A stretch of 44,083 bases of DNA from Bigelowiella natans CCMP2755 (taxonomy: Eukaryota; Cercozoa; Chlorarachniophyceae). Location: assembly GCA_000320545.1 (NCBI GenBank), contig ADNK01001602.1, positions 1 to 44,083 on the forward strand. Direction: 5' to 3'. The translations under genes and the position numbers were made by a program. Below the pieces are notes generated by a model, which made no database searches, had not been told where the DNA came from, and saw only the letters and a program-made list of their open reading frames with translations. This document shows positions 1 to 11,293 of this stretch, one piece after another. Every line of letters begins with the position of its first letter. Positions within the stretch are counted from its first letter, which is position 1.

Positions 1-137
1 TGTGTGTGTGTGTGTGTGAATAAACTCGCTATCTATCTCCCCCCTCTCTCTCTCTGTGTGTGTGAGTTTTTGTGAGAGAGAGAGAGGGATGAGAGAGAGA
101 GAGAGAGAGAGAGAGCTCGATATATCTTTTTTTTACT

Positions 138-230
<93 letters not shown>

Positions 231-245
231 TATATATTAATATAA
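1..245. repeat. microsatellite cluster (TG, GA, TA)
   Basis: The left edge is simple sequence: (TG)n at 1-18, (GA)n around 75-113 and two long (TA)n blocks around 146-228. No exon is visible here. It probably lies in an intron of the kinase gene that runs leftward out of the window, because the kinase reading frame is incomplete at 373. Confidence 0.85.
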
Positions 246-372
246 TATTATAAATATGCCACCATATTGATGTCTAGCAGTGCAAAAAGTAACTTCCGAC
301 ATTTCTTGCTCCCCATCTCTTCCTCATCCTCCTATTCCTCTCACAGAAAATTTAGCACTAATAGAATGATAC

Positions 373-482
373 CGGGGCAACATAGGCGAGAGTACCACAC
401 GGCATCTTCATCAGCTCAGAAGGCCGCACGAATTTAGACAAACCAAAGTCCGAAATGATGACCTGCATGGAGAATGATGATA

Positions 483-518
<36 letters not shown>

Positions 519-1583
519 GCGACGGTGGCAGCAACACAACGGCGAAGATGATGACGCCGCGACGCAATGCATTTTAATAAAAACGCATACACTTTCAAGA
601 AATGAATGCCGGGCTCGAAACAACCCCGATTATTGCCCGTGCGACACAGAAATGCAGCAAAAAACAAACGCCCTTGTTCACGTGCGAAATCCGGAAATAA
701 TTTCGATTGATGTGACTTGACGAATATGATGGGCTTGGTTTTCTGCTCTGGAAAAAAGAGATTTGTCGGAACTCTCTGTAGGTTGCAGATGAGCCCCAGG
801 GCAAGGTGGTAATAATAGTGGCGAAGTGTGTGCAAGTAATACCACACTTTTGATGATTTTTACATCATCCCACTTCAATGCCATTTGATTCTCTTATGTC
901 ATCTTGCATCGTATGACGTTGTTACAGTACCAACTGCTACCCCCCCCCCCCCCCCCCTTCCTCCTATTACATACTTTGAGTCCATCGTTGATATTTGTGC
1001 AGAGAATATTCTCTGGTTTCAGATCACGATGTACGATTCCCCGACGGTGGAGGTAGTTTATGGCCGACAGAAGCTGAAAGACAATACTTTGCACCGTATA
1101 CCTTTGGTAAGAGTGGGGATAAATCTGTGTGTGTACCCATCGATGACCATGGAGATCATCATCATCATCACCATCATCATCACCACCACCATCACCACGA
1201 AGATGTGATGTATGCATGGAGGTGTACGTACTCAGGGAATATCTTGAATTTGATGATCCAGTTGAACAAATCTCCCGCCTTCATGAGATCCATGACGATG
1301 TAAATATTATCTCCAGTCTCAAAGATGTCCCTTTTTTCATCACCAATAACCATCATCATCATCATCATCATCATTGCCACCATCACCATCATCATCATCA
1401 TCATCGTCATCATCATCGTCATCACCTAGTTCTTATTATGTTTGGATGATGCACAAGCTTTAGAATGGCAATTTCCGTCCTGAGAGCCTGTCATGTCATC
1501 AAACCACGGCAAAGAAAACGTAATATATCAGATCAGATAACAACGACAACTAACACAGACTTCATATTCTTCTCCCATTGCTC

Positions 1584-1630
<47 letters not shown>

Positions 1631-2796
1631 ACGAACACACACACACACACACACAATGGCACCTCACGCTCTCGTTCCCTTATGCAAAGCTTCTTCTCTA
1701 TGATCTTCACAGCCACTTTCTGGCCCGTCGTCACCTCCACACCGCGGTGCACGATGGAGAACCTGCTCGTTCATTCGTTGGTCAGCAGCGACAGCCATGT
1801 GTTATTGCCGAGAGGAGACGCAAAAACACAAGAAGCAGGAAGAAGAAGAAGAAGAAGAAGAAGAAGAAGAAGAAGAGAAGACCAGAGAAAAGAAAGCTGC
1901 AGTGTTAAATACCACTGAACTTCCAAAGCATAGGAAGTCTCACCACTACTAATCATGTGTAGGAAGGAGAGACGGGGGAAGGTGAGGGGGAGGGGGGGGA
2001 AGGGATCTCTCGCACCTTCCTTTGCCGATTTTCGTCTCCCAGGTTATAACAATCCTCAAAGGGGGTACTTTTCCCTGCCCTTCTCAAAGCGTCCACCCAG
2101 GCCTGATGGCCGATCACGGGGAGGGGGGGGCCGATCAGGGAAATATCCGAATTGTATGTGTGTAGCATATGTATTGTTCTTCTTTTCTTCCTTCTTTTCC
2201 TTACCCTCCCACCCTCCCCTCCCCCCTCCTCCTCCTCCTCCTTCTTGCACGAGCTAGTCGAATGGCTGGTTGGTGGCGGAATAATGAGCTGTTGCGCAAA
2301 ATGCATGAAACGCGTCGTCGTCGTCGTAGTAGTAGTAGTAGCAGCAGTAGCAGTAGTAGTAGTAGTAGTCCAACCTCTTGCTCCGACTCTAACTTGGTGA
2401 AGTACCACTTCGAAGTCGACTTGTTTCGAGTCATCTTGATGGAGAAGTATCTGTATGATGATGATGATGCTTATTATTATTATTATTATTATTGTTATTA
2501 TTATAACTGTTTGTTGACCATCACCCCGGTTTTGAGGTGTCCCCTTTGGCGAAGAAATAGCCTTCCAAGTATATGACCTTAGAAGGCGTGCTGTCGCTCC
2601 TATTCTTAAACTCGTAAAAAAAACTGTTCTGCACTGTGCACCATCTACGCCGAAATCCACTGGTGGGGGGGGGGGGGGGTTAGGGCAAGCTCATAAGGAT
2701 CGCGATGATGATGATGATTATGATGATGACGATGTTTGCTTATCCACACACACACACACGCACATACACACACACACACGCACATACACACGCACC

Positions 2797-2848
<52 letters not shown>

Positions 2849-2942
2849 GAGATATGTTCGCTATCATTTTCTGTACGAGTTGTCCCTCCCCTCCTCCTCT
2901 GTTAACGCCGCTCCCCCGGCCAAAACTACAACAATAACAACA

Positions 2943-2976
<34 letters not shown>

Positions 2977-3126
2977 TAGTAGTAGTAATGCTACACTATC
3001 TACTGCACAATACCCTGTCTTTGCCCCGAGCTTAAAGAGGTACCCTTGATAACGATGAGCTACTGCTGGTATTGCTGCTGATGGTGATGGTGGTGCCGCT
3101 GCTGCTGCTGATGGGGGCAATAGCAT
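373..3126 (-). CDS. PH domain-containing CAMK-like serine/threonine protein kinase (3' end off the window)
   Basis: Ten exons chain with consistent phase: 3126-3014, 2659-2525, 2450-2375, 2102-2016, 1938-1913 (weak), 1762-1663, 1487-1426, 1330-1232, 1101-975 and 462-373. The first four encode a PH domain: [12 protein letters not shown], then [10 protein letters not shown], then YLEGYFF, then the closing helix AWVDALRRA. The kinase domain follows: VAVKIIEKK (ATP lysine), the C-helix [14 protein letters not shown], hinge [12 protein letters not shown], catalytic loop [15 protein letters not shown], and CGTLAYVAP. The last exon ends in phase 0 just before the expected Glu of the APE motif, so the C-lobe lies beyond the left edge. 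The glycine-rich loop is poorly resolved: the small exon at 1938-1913 gives SYALEVQ joined to FSIVHRG without the usual glycines, so a micro-exon may be missing. The start at 3126 is the nearest Met; the frame stays open upstream. By family, PH domains bind phosphoinositides and CAMK-type kinases phosphorylate Ser/Thr. The fusion suggests a membrane-recruited kinase (inference). Confidence 0.85.
940..957. repeat. poly-C tract in kinase intron
   Basis: Long C homopolymer about 20 bases from the donor of the 975 exon, in the intron before the DFG exon. Similar poly-C/poly-G runs occur near 2664-2679, 3410-3425, 6421-6435, 17377-17392 and 44006-44021. They are prone to length error in assemblies. 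Confidence 0.8.
1584..1656. repeat. (CA)n microsatellite in kinase intron
   Basis: Interrupted CA repeat between the exon carrying the ATP-binding lysine (ending 1663) and the C-helix exon (starting 1487). Other trinucleotide runs in this gene's introns are (GAT)n 478-518, (CAT)n 1157-1197, (CAT)n 1351-1420, (GAA)n 1841-1876, (TAG)n 2322-2369 and (TTA)n 2470-2502. All fall between the exons of the model and none interrupts coding sequence. Confidence 0.85.
2741..2842. repeat. (CA)n followed by (GA)n
   Basis: Compound dinucleotide repeat inside the first PH-domain intron (between exons ending 3014 and starting 2659). The adjoining stretch also holds (CTA)n at 2949-2975. Confidence 0.85.
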
Positions 3127-3834
3127 GGGAATGCTGTTACCTACAATATAAAAACGACCAAGTGATGTTGCCGTCGCAATATTTCTACATAATTCGTATA
3201 TGCTGTGCGGGGTAGAACTTCGATTCCATCCACCACCACCACCACCACCACCACCACCACCACTAACAACAACGACAACAACGACAACAACGACAACAAC
3301 GACAACAACAACAACCTGCTCGTACAACATCTATCAGCAGCATCATCAACGATGCTCCCTATCACACGCTGATCAATCAGCAGCATTTTCTCCCTCATTC
3401 CGCACTCCCCCCCCCCCCCCCCCCCGACACGTACAGGTGGAAAGGACCGGGGGTGATGTCTTGTTGGAAGGTGTTGATTCTACGGAATTTTGAAGCTTTG
3501 GCTCCGGGGGGGGTGGGAAGGGCGGTTATCATGAGCTATCCGGAACCCCTCTGAGAGTACGTGTGTGATGATGAAATGTATGACAATGATGAAGAACACT
3601 ATGACGTATGGGCAATTTTGCAAATCCCGTCAGCTATGCGGCGTGGAAGTGATAGGTGAGAATTGCTAAATTGTTTCGAGCATCGAAGCCAACCACCCAC
3701 TAATACTATTGATCCTGATAACCTACCACCCTCCAAATGCACTTCTTTTTCTTCCTCCCTCCCCCCTCTCCTCCCCCCCGTCTTCTTCTTCTTCTTCTTC
3801 TTCTTCTTCTTCCAGAAAGGCGTTCTCTAGTTAC
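3127..3834. other. intergenic/unassigned, repeat-rich
   Basis: About 700 bases between the kinase start and the last probable exon of the EF-hand gene. It contains (CAC)n at 3228-3263, ACA-rich repeats to 3316, poly-C at 3410-3425 and CTT repeats at 3781-3813. The 3' end and stop codon of the EF-hand gene should lie here, but I could not place them. The kinase promoter and 5' UTR should also be here. Confidence 0.5.
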
Positions 3835-4540
3835 CTTTGTCTTCATCGTGGTGAGAAAGTGCCACAACGGCTCGATCTGATTGTGGCCAAAATTGTAAAC
3901 CAAATAACTATTGTCAATGGAAGGCAGAAAACCATAGAAGATATATATATATATATTTATTTATTTATTTATTTATATCATCGTCGTCGTCATCCTAAAA
4001 CTGCGATTATTATTATTATTATTATTAGTAGTAGTAGTAGTAGTAGCAGCAGTGTTAGTAGTATTTTCCAAAAAAGATCAAAATCATAGAAAGCATGCCA
4101 ACGCCAAGGCTATTCTATTGCTGCGTCTTGACTTGGGAGCCAATGCTCCTTTTAAGACGCCCCACCACCCTTTTGCTCTACGCTACTATTAGCAGTATTG
4201 TTGCGCCATCGCCCCTCCATCAACGTTGTAATAAGAAGATCTGAATTCTCGTTTGACGACGTGTCTATTTCGTCTCTATCCCGCTATTCTGGCTGCTGAT
4301 GGATGATACCTGTTTGTGATCCAATAGGCTGCACTGAGCAGCCTTTTCCAAATCGCCGATTGTGACGTTGATCGACGGGGTTGATGACGAGGGAACGCCA
4401 TCATCCCCCCCCCACTGGATGCCTACAGGAGGAAGAAAAATAATAGGAGAAGGGAGGGGGGAACAATTAAAGGACAGCTCGGAGGGCAGGAGATCGATTA
4501 TATACGTATGATTACGTGCGTGTGTGTCTGTCTGTCTGTC

Positions 4541-4579
<39 letters not shown>

Positions 4580-5672
4580 GAGAGAGAGTTGTTTGTTAGC
4601 AGCGTGGGAAAGGGGGCGGGGTATGTATGTGTAATACGACTACAATTGCAACAACAACAACAGCAACAACCATTGCTACTGTTAGCAGCACTGATACGCT
4701 CATTCACCTTCTGCAGCATAAGATCCCTGTCTTTGATCACTGAGCGACGATCTGCAATTTACTTTTGTGAGCGCGCGTTTGCCGGTGCACGAGAGATTGT
4801 TGCGTGTATCATCACCTTCCCCTATTGTTTGTCTGATGAGCTTGATGATGATGATGGTGAGGAGGAGGAGGATGAACTTGAGAGCCGTGCGATGAGATAG
4901 AAGCCAGACTCATAGCAGAGCCCATAGACCGATTCTGATGGCAACAACAAAAACAGCAATAACAACACCAACAACAAGGTCATCATCATCAACACCGATC
5001 ATGGTGATGATGGTGGCTACTCTAACCCCTACCCCCATCTCAAGAAGACCAAGGAAGCAAGAAAAACGCGGATGGTAGTGGACAGAGTAGCGGTGCGTGA
5101 CAGTTTCGATTACTTTCACGAGATTATGAATGCAATCATAACTAGCAGCATCAGCAACTTGCTTCTCAAGCAGTAGCACTACTCGTAGCAGCAGTGCTAG
5201 GCTATCACCTGGTGATGATGATGAGAGAATTTGCCACTGGCTTCGTCTGTGGTAATTGCTGCCGTCCCTCTCCACTCTTCTCCCCCGCCTCCTTCGCCTC
5301 CCTCTTTTGTAGGGAATACACACCACGAGTTGGTGTAAAACAGCGTCTCTAATATTCGTTTGACCTAAGGAGAGGAAGGAGAGAGGAGGGGGAGGAGGAG
5401 GAGGAGGAGGAGGAGGAGGAGGAGGAGGAGGACAAGGAGGAGATCATTGCCCCCATGCAGGAGGAATGCAGATAATTAAATATTATATATATTTCCATAC
5501 AATTACTCACGTTATATTGCACACTCCTGTGTGTGTGTGTGTGTGTATGTGTGTGTGTGTGTTATACATTATGTTGTGCGACAAAGGCCGCTATCACAAC
5601 CACAATGTGTTTCAATTTTCTGCTGATACTTACCTGCAAAAAGGCTTATCTCATGTATGTTTTTTCTTCCCG

Positions 5673-5714
<42 letters not shown>

Positions 5715-6856
5715 CTACCCCCTCCCCCCCCCTCCCTCCGCCCTCTCCTACCTTTGGGTTGTGTGCGATCCACTGCTTGAATTCATAGAGATGGACTCGC
5801 TCCGATGCCTCCGCGTTGCAGCTTTATAGAGAGACGAGAAGACAACTGAGGTGCTTCTCATCTTGTAGACGACGATTTATACGTAGACGGTGAGCCGTGT
5901 GTAGGCTATTTCATACGATTTACACGTAGACGGTGAGCCGTGTGTAGGCTATTTCATGTGCTACAAAACATACGAACACAAGCTTGTTGGCTTGCTTTCA
6001 ATAGATACTAGACTCTATTCGTGTGTATTTGAGAGAGAGAGAGAGAGAGAGAGAGATGTTAACGTATAAAACTCACGTTTTCAGGCACTCCGCAACAAGA
6101 TCCTCCACCATGTTTTCCGTCTTCTCGTAGGCGGCCTAATGGCGCAAACACGTGCAACCAAACGAGCAATGGTATAATGCGAAACAGGGAGGGAACGAGC
6201 AAAGTAAACTAGGGTAAATATTGCCAGAAAGCTTTCGTAGGAACGTTTTTATCATCGGCGGCATCATCAATAATCAACGTCGTCCTCATCCATCATATGG
6301 CAATAGATCCCGTAAATCATTTCCATAAAGCGAAGTATCAACGCCCCGCTCAGGCGCTAGAGGGATCGGCTTAGTAGTCGACCATTTCCTATCACACAAA
6401 TTAAGATTCCCATTCTTATCCCCCCCCCCCCCCCCTTCATCCCTTCCCTAACGCAAGTGCAACTACAAGGCAGCAGTCAAGGGCACAGTTGGGTATCACA
6501 AACCTCTTCCTCCAATCGTAGACTTCTTGAAACGCCACGGTTTCTCTCAAATCCTGTGGATATCCTGAGCGTTGTCGGCATGAATCAGTTTGACTCTTTG
6601 TTACATTGGTCGATCAGCTTTCCCATAAAAAGGGCAAGATATAGGCTATATGTCCCCGATAATGCTTCTCCCTCTGCCTCCCCCTCCCTATCCCAACGCA
6701 CCTCCTCGGAGTCCCGTTGAGGTCAGTCGAAAGATGGCTCTTTTGAGAAGCCCTTCTCTCCTTATTACCCTTCCTCTCCCTAAAGGGGATTTGCAGTTTG
6801 AAAGATAGGTTGTATGATGCCAGAAACGTTAGAACCGCAACACTAGCTATCAGCAG

Positions 6857-6891
<35 letters not shown>

Positions 6892-7314
6892 TAGCTTGGA
6901 TTATTTACCTTAGGTTCGTTGCAAGCATTATAGTCGGTGACTTAGAATCTTCAGGTTGCTCCTTAGCGGCGGGGGTGAGTGGCTTCGAGGTGCTTGCGAG
7001 GGCGGTCTCAGGCGTAACGAGCGAATGCAACAACGTCGTCAGCTCGATCTTGGAAATCGATTTCTTCTCGTGGCCATCGTACATCGCGAACAGCATCTCC
7101 AACTTCTCGTCCATGCTCCCTCGGTAGTACTGAGCAAGCCCGCTGTTCACACGCATGCGTTTATTTTCTGCATGCGACGACTATGTTTGTAGCAAACATG
7201 TGGTGGAAGAGGTGAGTAGATAGGGTGAAGATGATTCGCCATGCATGATGAGGAGGAGGATGCACGTGATCCAAGACGAAGGACAATGGGCAACGCATAG
7301 AACGGCGGACAGAC

Positions 7315-7382
<68 letters not shown>

Positions 7383-7842
7383 CAAGCAGGTTATAAGAGG
7401 TAAATGGGGAGAAACAGAGAGAGGCACACTAAGACCTGAGGAATTCGCCACGATCGATGGTCCCGTTGTTATCTTTATCGAATACTTTGAAAAGGAGCTT
7501 CCCTATGATCCCGGGTAGCTGGAAAAAGGTGGCAAATGCATCTTTATCCATCGAAGGGCCCGGGGAGCGAGATGCGAGGTCTGGAAACATAGCGCGTAAA
7601 AGTAATGGAAGGATCATTAAACAAAAGCAGCTAAAGAGGGGGACGGGGGCTAAGGCAAGATGCATAAGATCACGAGACCTTTGAAAAGTTGCTCCAAGAT
7701 GTCAATCTCACCTGAATTAGTGTTAAAACCCACGGTAAGAGAGCTTCGTTACATAGATGATCATATTCAAACCTTTATGGAAGGCCTTGGTAGCCCCGCC
7801 CTTACCGGCATCCTCATGCCCCTTCGGGTGTTTGAGCCCCAT
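3835..7842 (-). CDS. EF-hand calcium-binding protein (C-terminal exons partly unresolved)
   Basis: Exons that agree in phase: 7842-7806 (start codon, Met-Gly N terminus), 7711-7679, 7580-7436, 7142-6909, 6348-6279, 6135-6077, 5821-5752 and 5633-5568. Further left, 4739-4708, 4414-4310 and 3876-3835 are probable exons. Residues 58-69 form a canonical EF loop, DKDNNGTIDRGE, with D58, D60, N62, D66 and E69. It is followed by GLAQYYRGSMDEKL and a degenerate loop at 94-105 (DGHEKKSISKIE). Another EF-like unit follows (helix ENMVEDLVAECLK, then LYEFKQWIAHNPK) whose loop has lost its acidic ligands. The order resembles calcineurin-B/USP32-type EF-hand arrays with one working site. One or more exons between 5567 and 4740 are unresolved; candidates lie at 5303-5208 and 5207-5030. 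A stop codon was not placed. The 6279 donor (gttgat) is weak. Calcium sensor by family; the effector part is not recognised. Confidence 0.78.
4511..4577. repeat. (TG)n / (TCTG)n microsatellite
   Basis: TG repeat with an embedded TCTG block, in an intron of the EF-hand gene. Related simple repeats in the same gene are (GGA)n 5391-5431, (TG)n 5529-5562, (CT)n 5677-5712 and (GA)n 6031-6056. Confidence 0.85.
5872..5957. repeat. 43-bp tandem duplication
   Basis: Two adjacent 43-base units, 5872-5914 and 5915-5957, nearly identical, each containing gtagacggtgagccgtgtgt. It lies in the EF-hand intron between the exons ending 6077 and starting 5821, so it does not touch coding sequence. Confidence 0.9.
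7318..7381. repeat. long (GA)n microsatellite
   Basis: About 60 bases of almost pure GA in the intron between EF-hand exons 7580-7436 and 7142-6909. Confidence 0.9.
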
Positions 7843-8736
7843 TTAGCCAACCGTTGCGAAGAGGCTGCCTCTCTATAAAGTGAGCGACAGTAAACAATGT
7901 TGAACCTACATGAAGCTCTTTACATACAAGAACATCTCAAATCTCAAGACTACGCTCGTATCGTTTCTCACCGTGAAAAGAAAGGTTCCGGAGGTCTTCT
8001 TATAGCCAATGTTCCGAAGGTCCGTCTCGATCCTGGTGAGAAGAGGATATTGTTTACCGTTCAGAAGAATTTCCACCATTGACTCATTTTTGGCGAAACT
8101 TGCATTGTTGGCCATTCCAATGCTCTAGAGGGTGGAAAGTATGGAGCCAGGCTTACTTCGGGAATGCTTCGCTCATACAGCCGACTGCTCGCCATTGCTC
8201 ATAGCACACACTCGGTAGTTGTGTTGATATTTAAACTCTTATCTTGAGATAATTCCGGTACAAAATATAGTCCATGATAAAAGAGCTGTTAAAATAATTA
8301 CAACAAGGAGAGCTTAAAATTTTCCTGGATTTGTCGAAGAAAGATTGTGACATGTCCGAGTCATTTTGGCCCGGATTTCTTTCTCTTCTCAGTGGCAATA
8401 CAGGGTTTTAGAGCTAGAAATAACGTGGAATATCTGCGGTTTTCCTCCTGCGTCAATCGATTCGTGTAGTCGTCTTTAATACTATTTATTTTCCAGTCGT
8501 ATTGTACGATTTTTCGCTGTCGGAAAAGGAAACCGTTGCTACCTTTTCAGCACCAATACCTTGTCAGTCGCTTCTGTACAATTGGTAAACGAAGGTGCAA
8601 AGACATCGTTTTCAGCACATATTACGACATAATTCGATTGATAAATGTCCTCATCTGTTTACTTTGTAACTAACAGTGTCTTAAAAAATTGTTAAGTTCC
8701 CCCACCCAGCGACGAGACCAACCCAACAAGAGGGGG
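7843..8736. promoter_or_regulatory. shared 5' region of two divergent genes
   Basis: About 890 bases separate the EF-hand start (minus, 7842) from the coiled-coil start (plus, 8737). Both promoters and 5' leaders should be here. The half nearer the coiled-coil gene (about 8220-8700) is AT-rich and free of the microsatellites seen elsewhere. No TATA box or other motif can be assigned with confidence. An in-frame TAA directly precedes the EF-hand ATG, which supports that start. Confidence 0.45.
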
Positions 8737-9013
8737 ATGGCGGAGGTGGAGTGGCAACGGAGGTTCAACGAGCTGGCCGCCAAGTACAAAGCATCCCAGA
8801 TTGATCTGAAACGCTACACTCGGGTTGCACAGGAGCATGCATCCAAAAACCAACAGTTGCAAGAGGCATATCTGAAGGTAGGACGAGTTACAGAGATTTT
8901 TTTAGAAGTGTACGTACATGAGAAAACGAAAACTTAGACGAACGCACGCACGCAAGCACGCACGCACGCACACGCACACATATGTACACACACGCGCGGA
9001 CACGCACATGCAT

Positions 9014-9054
<41 letters not shown>

Positions 9055-9512
9055 AAACAGTATACATTCTTCATTATTATCTCGCCTTTGAAGGCTTGTG
9101 AAATATCCTAGCATGGGTTCGATGTGGATGACTTTCCTCTATAGTTTTGATGCTACATCAAAGATATTGTTTCGAATAACCACAGTTAAAAACCGAGTTA
9201 GAGAGGCAGCAGAAAGTTTTGGCCGACTTCCGACGCTTGGAGAAGGATAAGGAAAACGACAAGGTTCGACATATCTTTTTACATCACATGATCAGAGCTT
9301 CGCTGACTCATTCCTTTGACAGAAAATCCATGATGAACAATACCGCTCTCTCGCAGCGGAGTTTCAAAAAAAGAGAAGGGAGGAGCAGGAAGAATTTACA
9401 GACCAGACAGAGAAGCTCCGCGATATAACGTGCGTAGATTTGATGTATTCATGATGAAATGAAGAATTCAGATTTACTGTTGGTTCGTGAGATCTTGCTA
9501 TGATTAACACTG

Positions 9513-9546
<34 letters not shown>

Positions 9547-11293
9547 ACATTGATATGGGACCTAATTAATTGGATTCAGCGAGGCAGAGATAAAGCGTTC
9601 TTGCGAGCTCCAAGAGCAGCTGCAGAAATTGACTGGAAGTTGGAACGAGGTCTCTTTTATTTTGCCATATATCATTGAGTGAGTGTATGTTGCACCATAT
9701 ATATCTTATTTTAGTGAATCCTAAAACATAGGAGAGAGCACACTTAGAGGAGGTCAGGATCAAAGAAGCTCGTGCTTATGAGATGAAGTTGGCAGAAGTC
9801 GAAAATGAGAAGAAGCAGGTTATAACCATCCTACACGAGGAAAAGCAGCACATAAGCAAGCAATTGGAAGAATGGAAATCAAAGAACAAAAAGCTTCAGC
9901 AGCTCGTGAAGATGAACGAACAGGACACCAAGTTGCAGATGTGCGAGAAGGAGATTGAAGAGCTCCTTGTTAACAAAAAGCAGCTGATCGCTGACATTGA
10001 TATTGTGTGTGGGGAACGGGACAAGGCGGTAGCGGAGCTGCATTCTGAACGACTGCATTTCCTTTCTGAGAAGAAAAGTTTTCAGGGGAAGATCCAAATT
10101 GCTGAGGCTGAAGCAAAGTCCGTAAGACACGCTTACGAGCAGATCCATAAGGAGAATATGAGGCTGCAGAAAGAGAATGTGAAACTTGGGAATCAGGCTG
10201 TCGAATTAGAACGAGAAATAAATGAAAAGCATAAAGAGCTCCTCGACACAAATTCGGAAACAAGAGCAATAGAAGAGGTCTCCGGGAAACGTGTCAAGGA
10301 ACTCGAGCTTCTGGCTAAACAGAGCGCCGAGAAGTTCTCAGTTGAGGCTCAAGCCAGGGAAAGAAAGATCGATCAACTCACCAAGCAGTATGAGTCGATC
10401 AAGGCAGAGATGAACTATAACAAAAGGAATCACGTGGAAGTTCTTAAGCGCGTTGAGGAGAAAAATTTGGCTGAAAAGAGTCGATTAAAAAGAGAGCTCG
10501 AAGTAGTGACTCAAAAAGCTGATGATGTGAAAGAAAAAGGTGCTCAGCGCATAGCAGACCTGGAAGATAAGCTTGCAACCGCCCGGCAAATACAAGATGA
10601 TAAACTGAATGATCTGCAGCAGGCGAAAGCGATGATATCAAAGCTCACTGATCAGCTCGAGAGAATCAAGTCAGCATCAGAACAGACGCACAAAGACTTC
10701 CAGCTCCAGATGCGAGAATCTAGAGAGACGCAAACAGAGCTTGAAGTACTGCAGGCGATGCATCGGGACTTGAAGGAGAAAGAAAACAAAGTTAGCTCTA
10801 AATTACAGTCAATGAATTCTCAGAATTCTCTGCTAAGAAAGGAGGTACAAAGAGCCCGTGCTGAGAACAATGAACTGCGGAAATCAATCCTTGTTCGAGC
10901 GGCGAAAGTGAAAAAAACAGAGAAAGAGTATGAGGCAAGAATAAAATCTGCAAAGCAGGAACGAAAAGCTGAAGTCGGTGAACACAATAAGACTGTAGAG
11001 AAACTTACGAAAGACAAGAAAAAACTTAAGAAGATTGTATTGGTACTCCGAGAACACATCAAAGATCAAGCAGTAAGGACAGAGCAGGTATACCCAGAAG
11101 GAGAGAATAGACATTTTTCAGTGATTTCATAACCCTTGTCGTGTTTTATCGATTTCAGATGGAAAGGGCTAGTGAGACGGTCCTGGACACAAAGACGATG
11201 GAGATGGAAATGCTCAAAACCCAACTTCGAGATGCAGAGAGAGAGCGGGACGACATAAAAAGAAGGAGAATTGCAGAGATATCTTCCGATTAG
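8737..11293 (+). CDS. long coiled-coil protein, six exons, about 628 aa
   Basis: Exons 8737-8877, 9186-9263, 9323-9429, 9580-9649, 9732-11087 and 11159-11293 join in phase with GT-AG sites (phases 0, 0, 2, 0, 0) and end in TAG at 11291-11293. The product is almost entirely heptad-like and rich in Glu, Lys, Gln, Leu and Arg, for example EWQRRFNELAAKYKASQIDL at the N terminus and KKKLKKIVLVLREHIKDQ before the last exon. There is no globular domain, signal peptide or membrane segment. Proteins of this build often serve centrosome, basal body, flagellum or cytoskeletal scaffolds. No family is recognised, so the role is open. The gene ends exactly where the TA-poor repeat DNA starts. Confidence 0.88.
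8941..9053. repeat. (CA)n/(CG) mixed microsatellite in intron 1
   Basis: ACGC and CA repeats in the first intron of the coiled-coil gene. A (TA)n run at 9514-9543 sits in the intron before exon 4. Confidence 0.9.

Noticed and set aside
434-2660. Long frames of homopolymers (poly-His, poly-Val, poly-Ile, poly-Leu, poly-Ser)
   Set aside because: They are translations of (CAT)n, (GTA)n, (TTA)n, (CTT)n and (CA)n microsatellites inside introns; the splice-phase model explains the true exons.
4095-4190. Ankyrin-like peptide on the plus strand (AILLLRLDLGANAPF)
   Set aside because: A single isolated partial repeat, on the strand opposite the EF-hand exons, with no neighbouring exon in phase.
6457-6720. 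Plus-strand 87-codon frame
   Set aside because: Lies in an intron of the minus-strand EF-hand gene, has no motif and ends in low-complexity Ser/Pro sequence.
7660-8082. Plus-strand frames covering the EF-hand start region
   Set aside because: They overlap the minus-strand start exon, which has matching splice phases and continues into a canonical EF loop; the plus frames carry no motif.
8404-8421. 18-base match to the first part of the artificial Cas9 guide-RNA scaffold (gttttagagctagaaata)
   Set aside because: The match stops after 18 bases, none of the downstream scaffold follows, and no other vector sequence is visible. I cannot explain it but treat it as coincidence unless reads show contamination.
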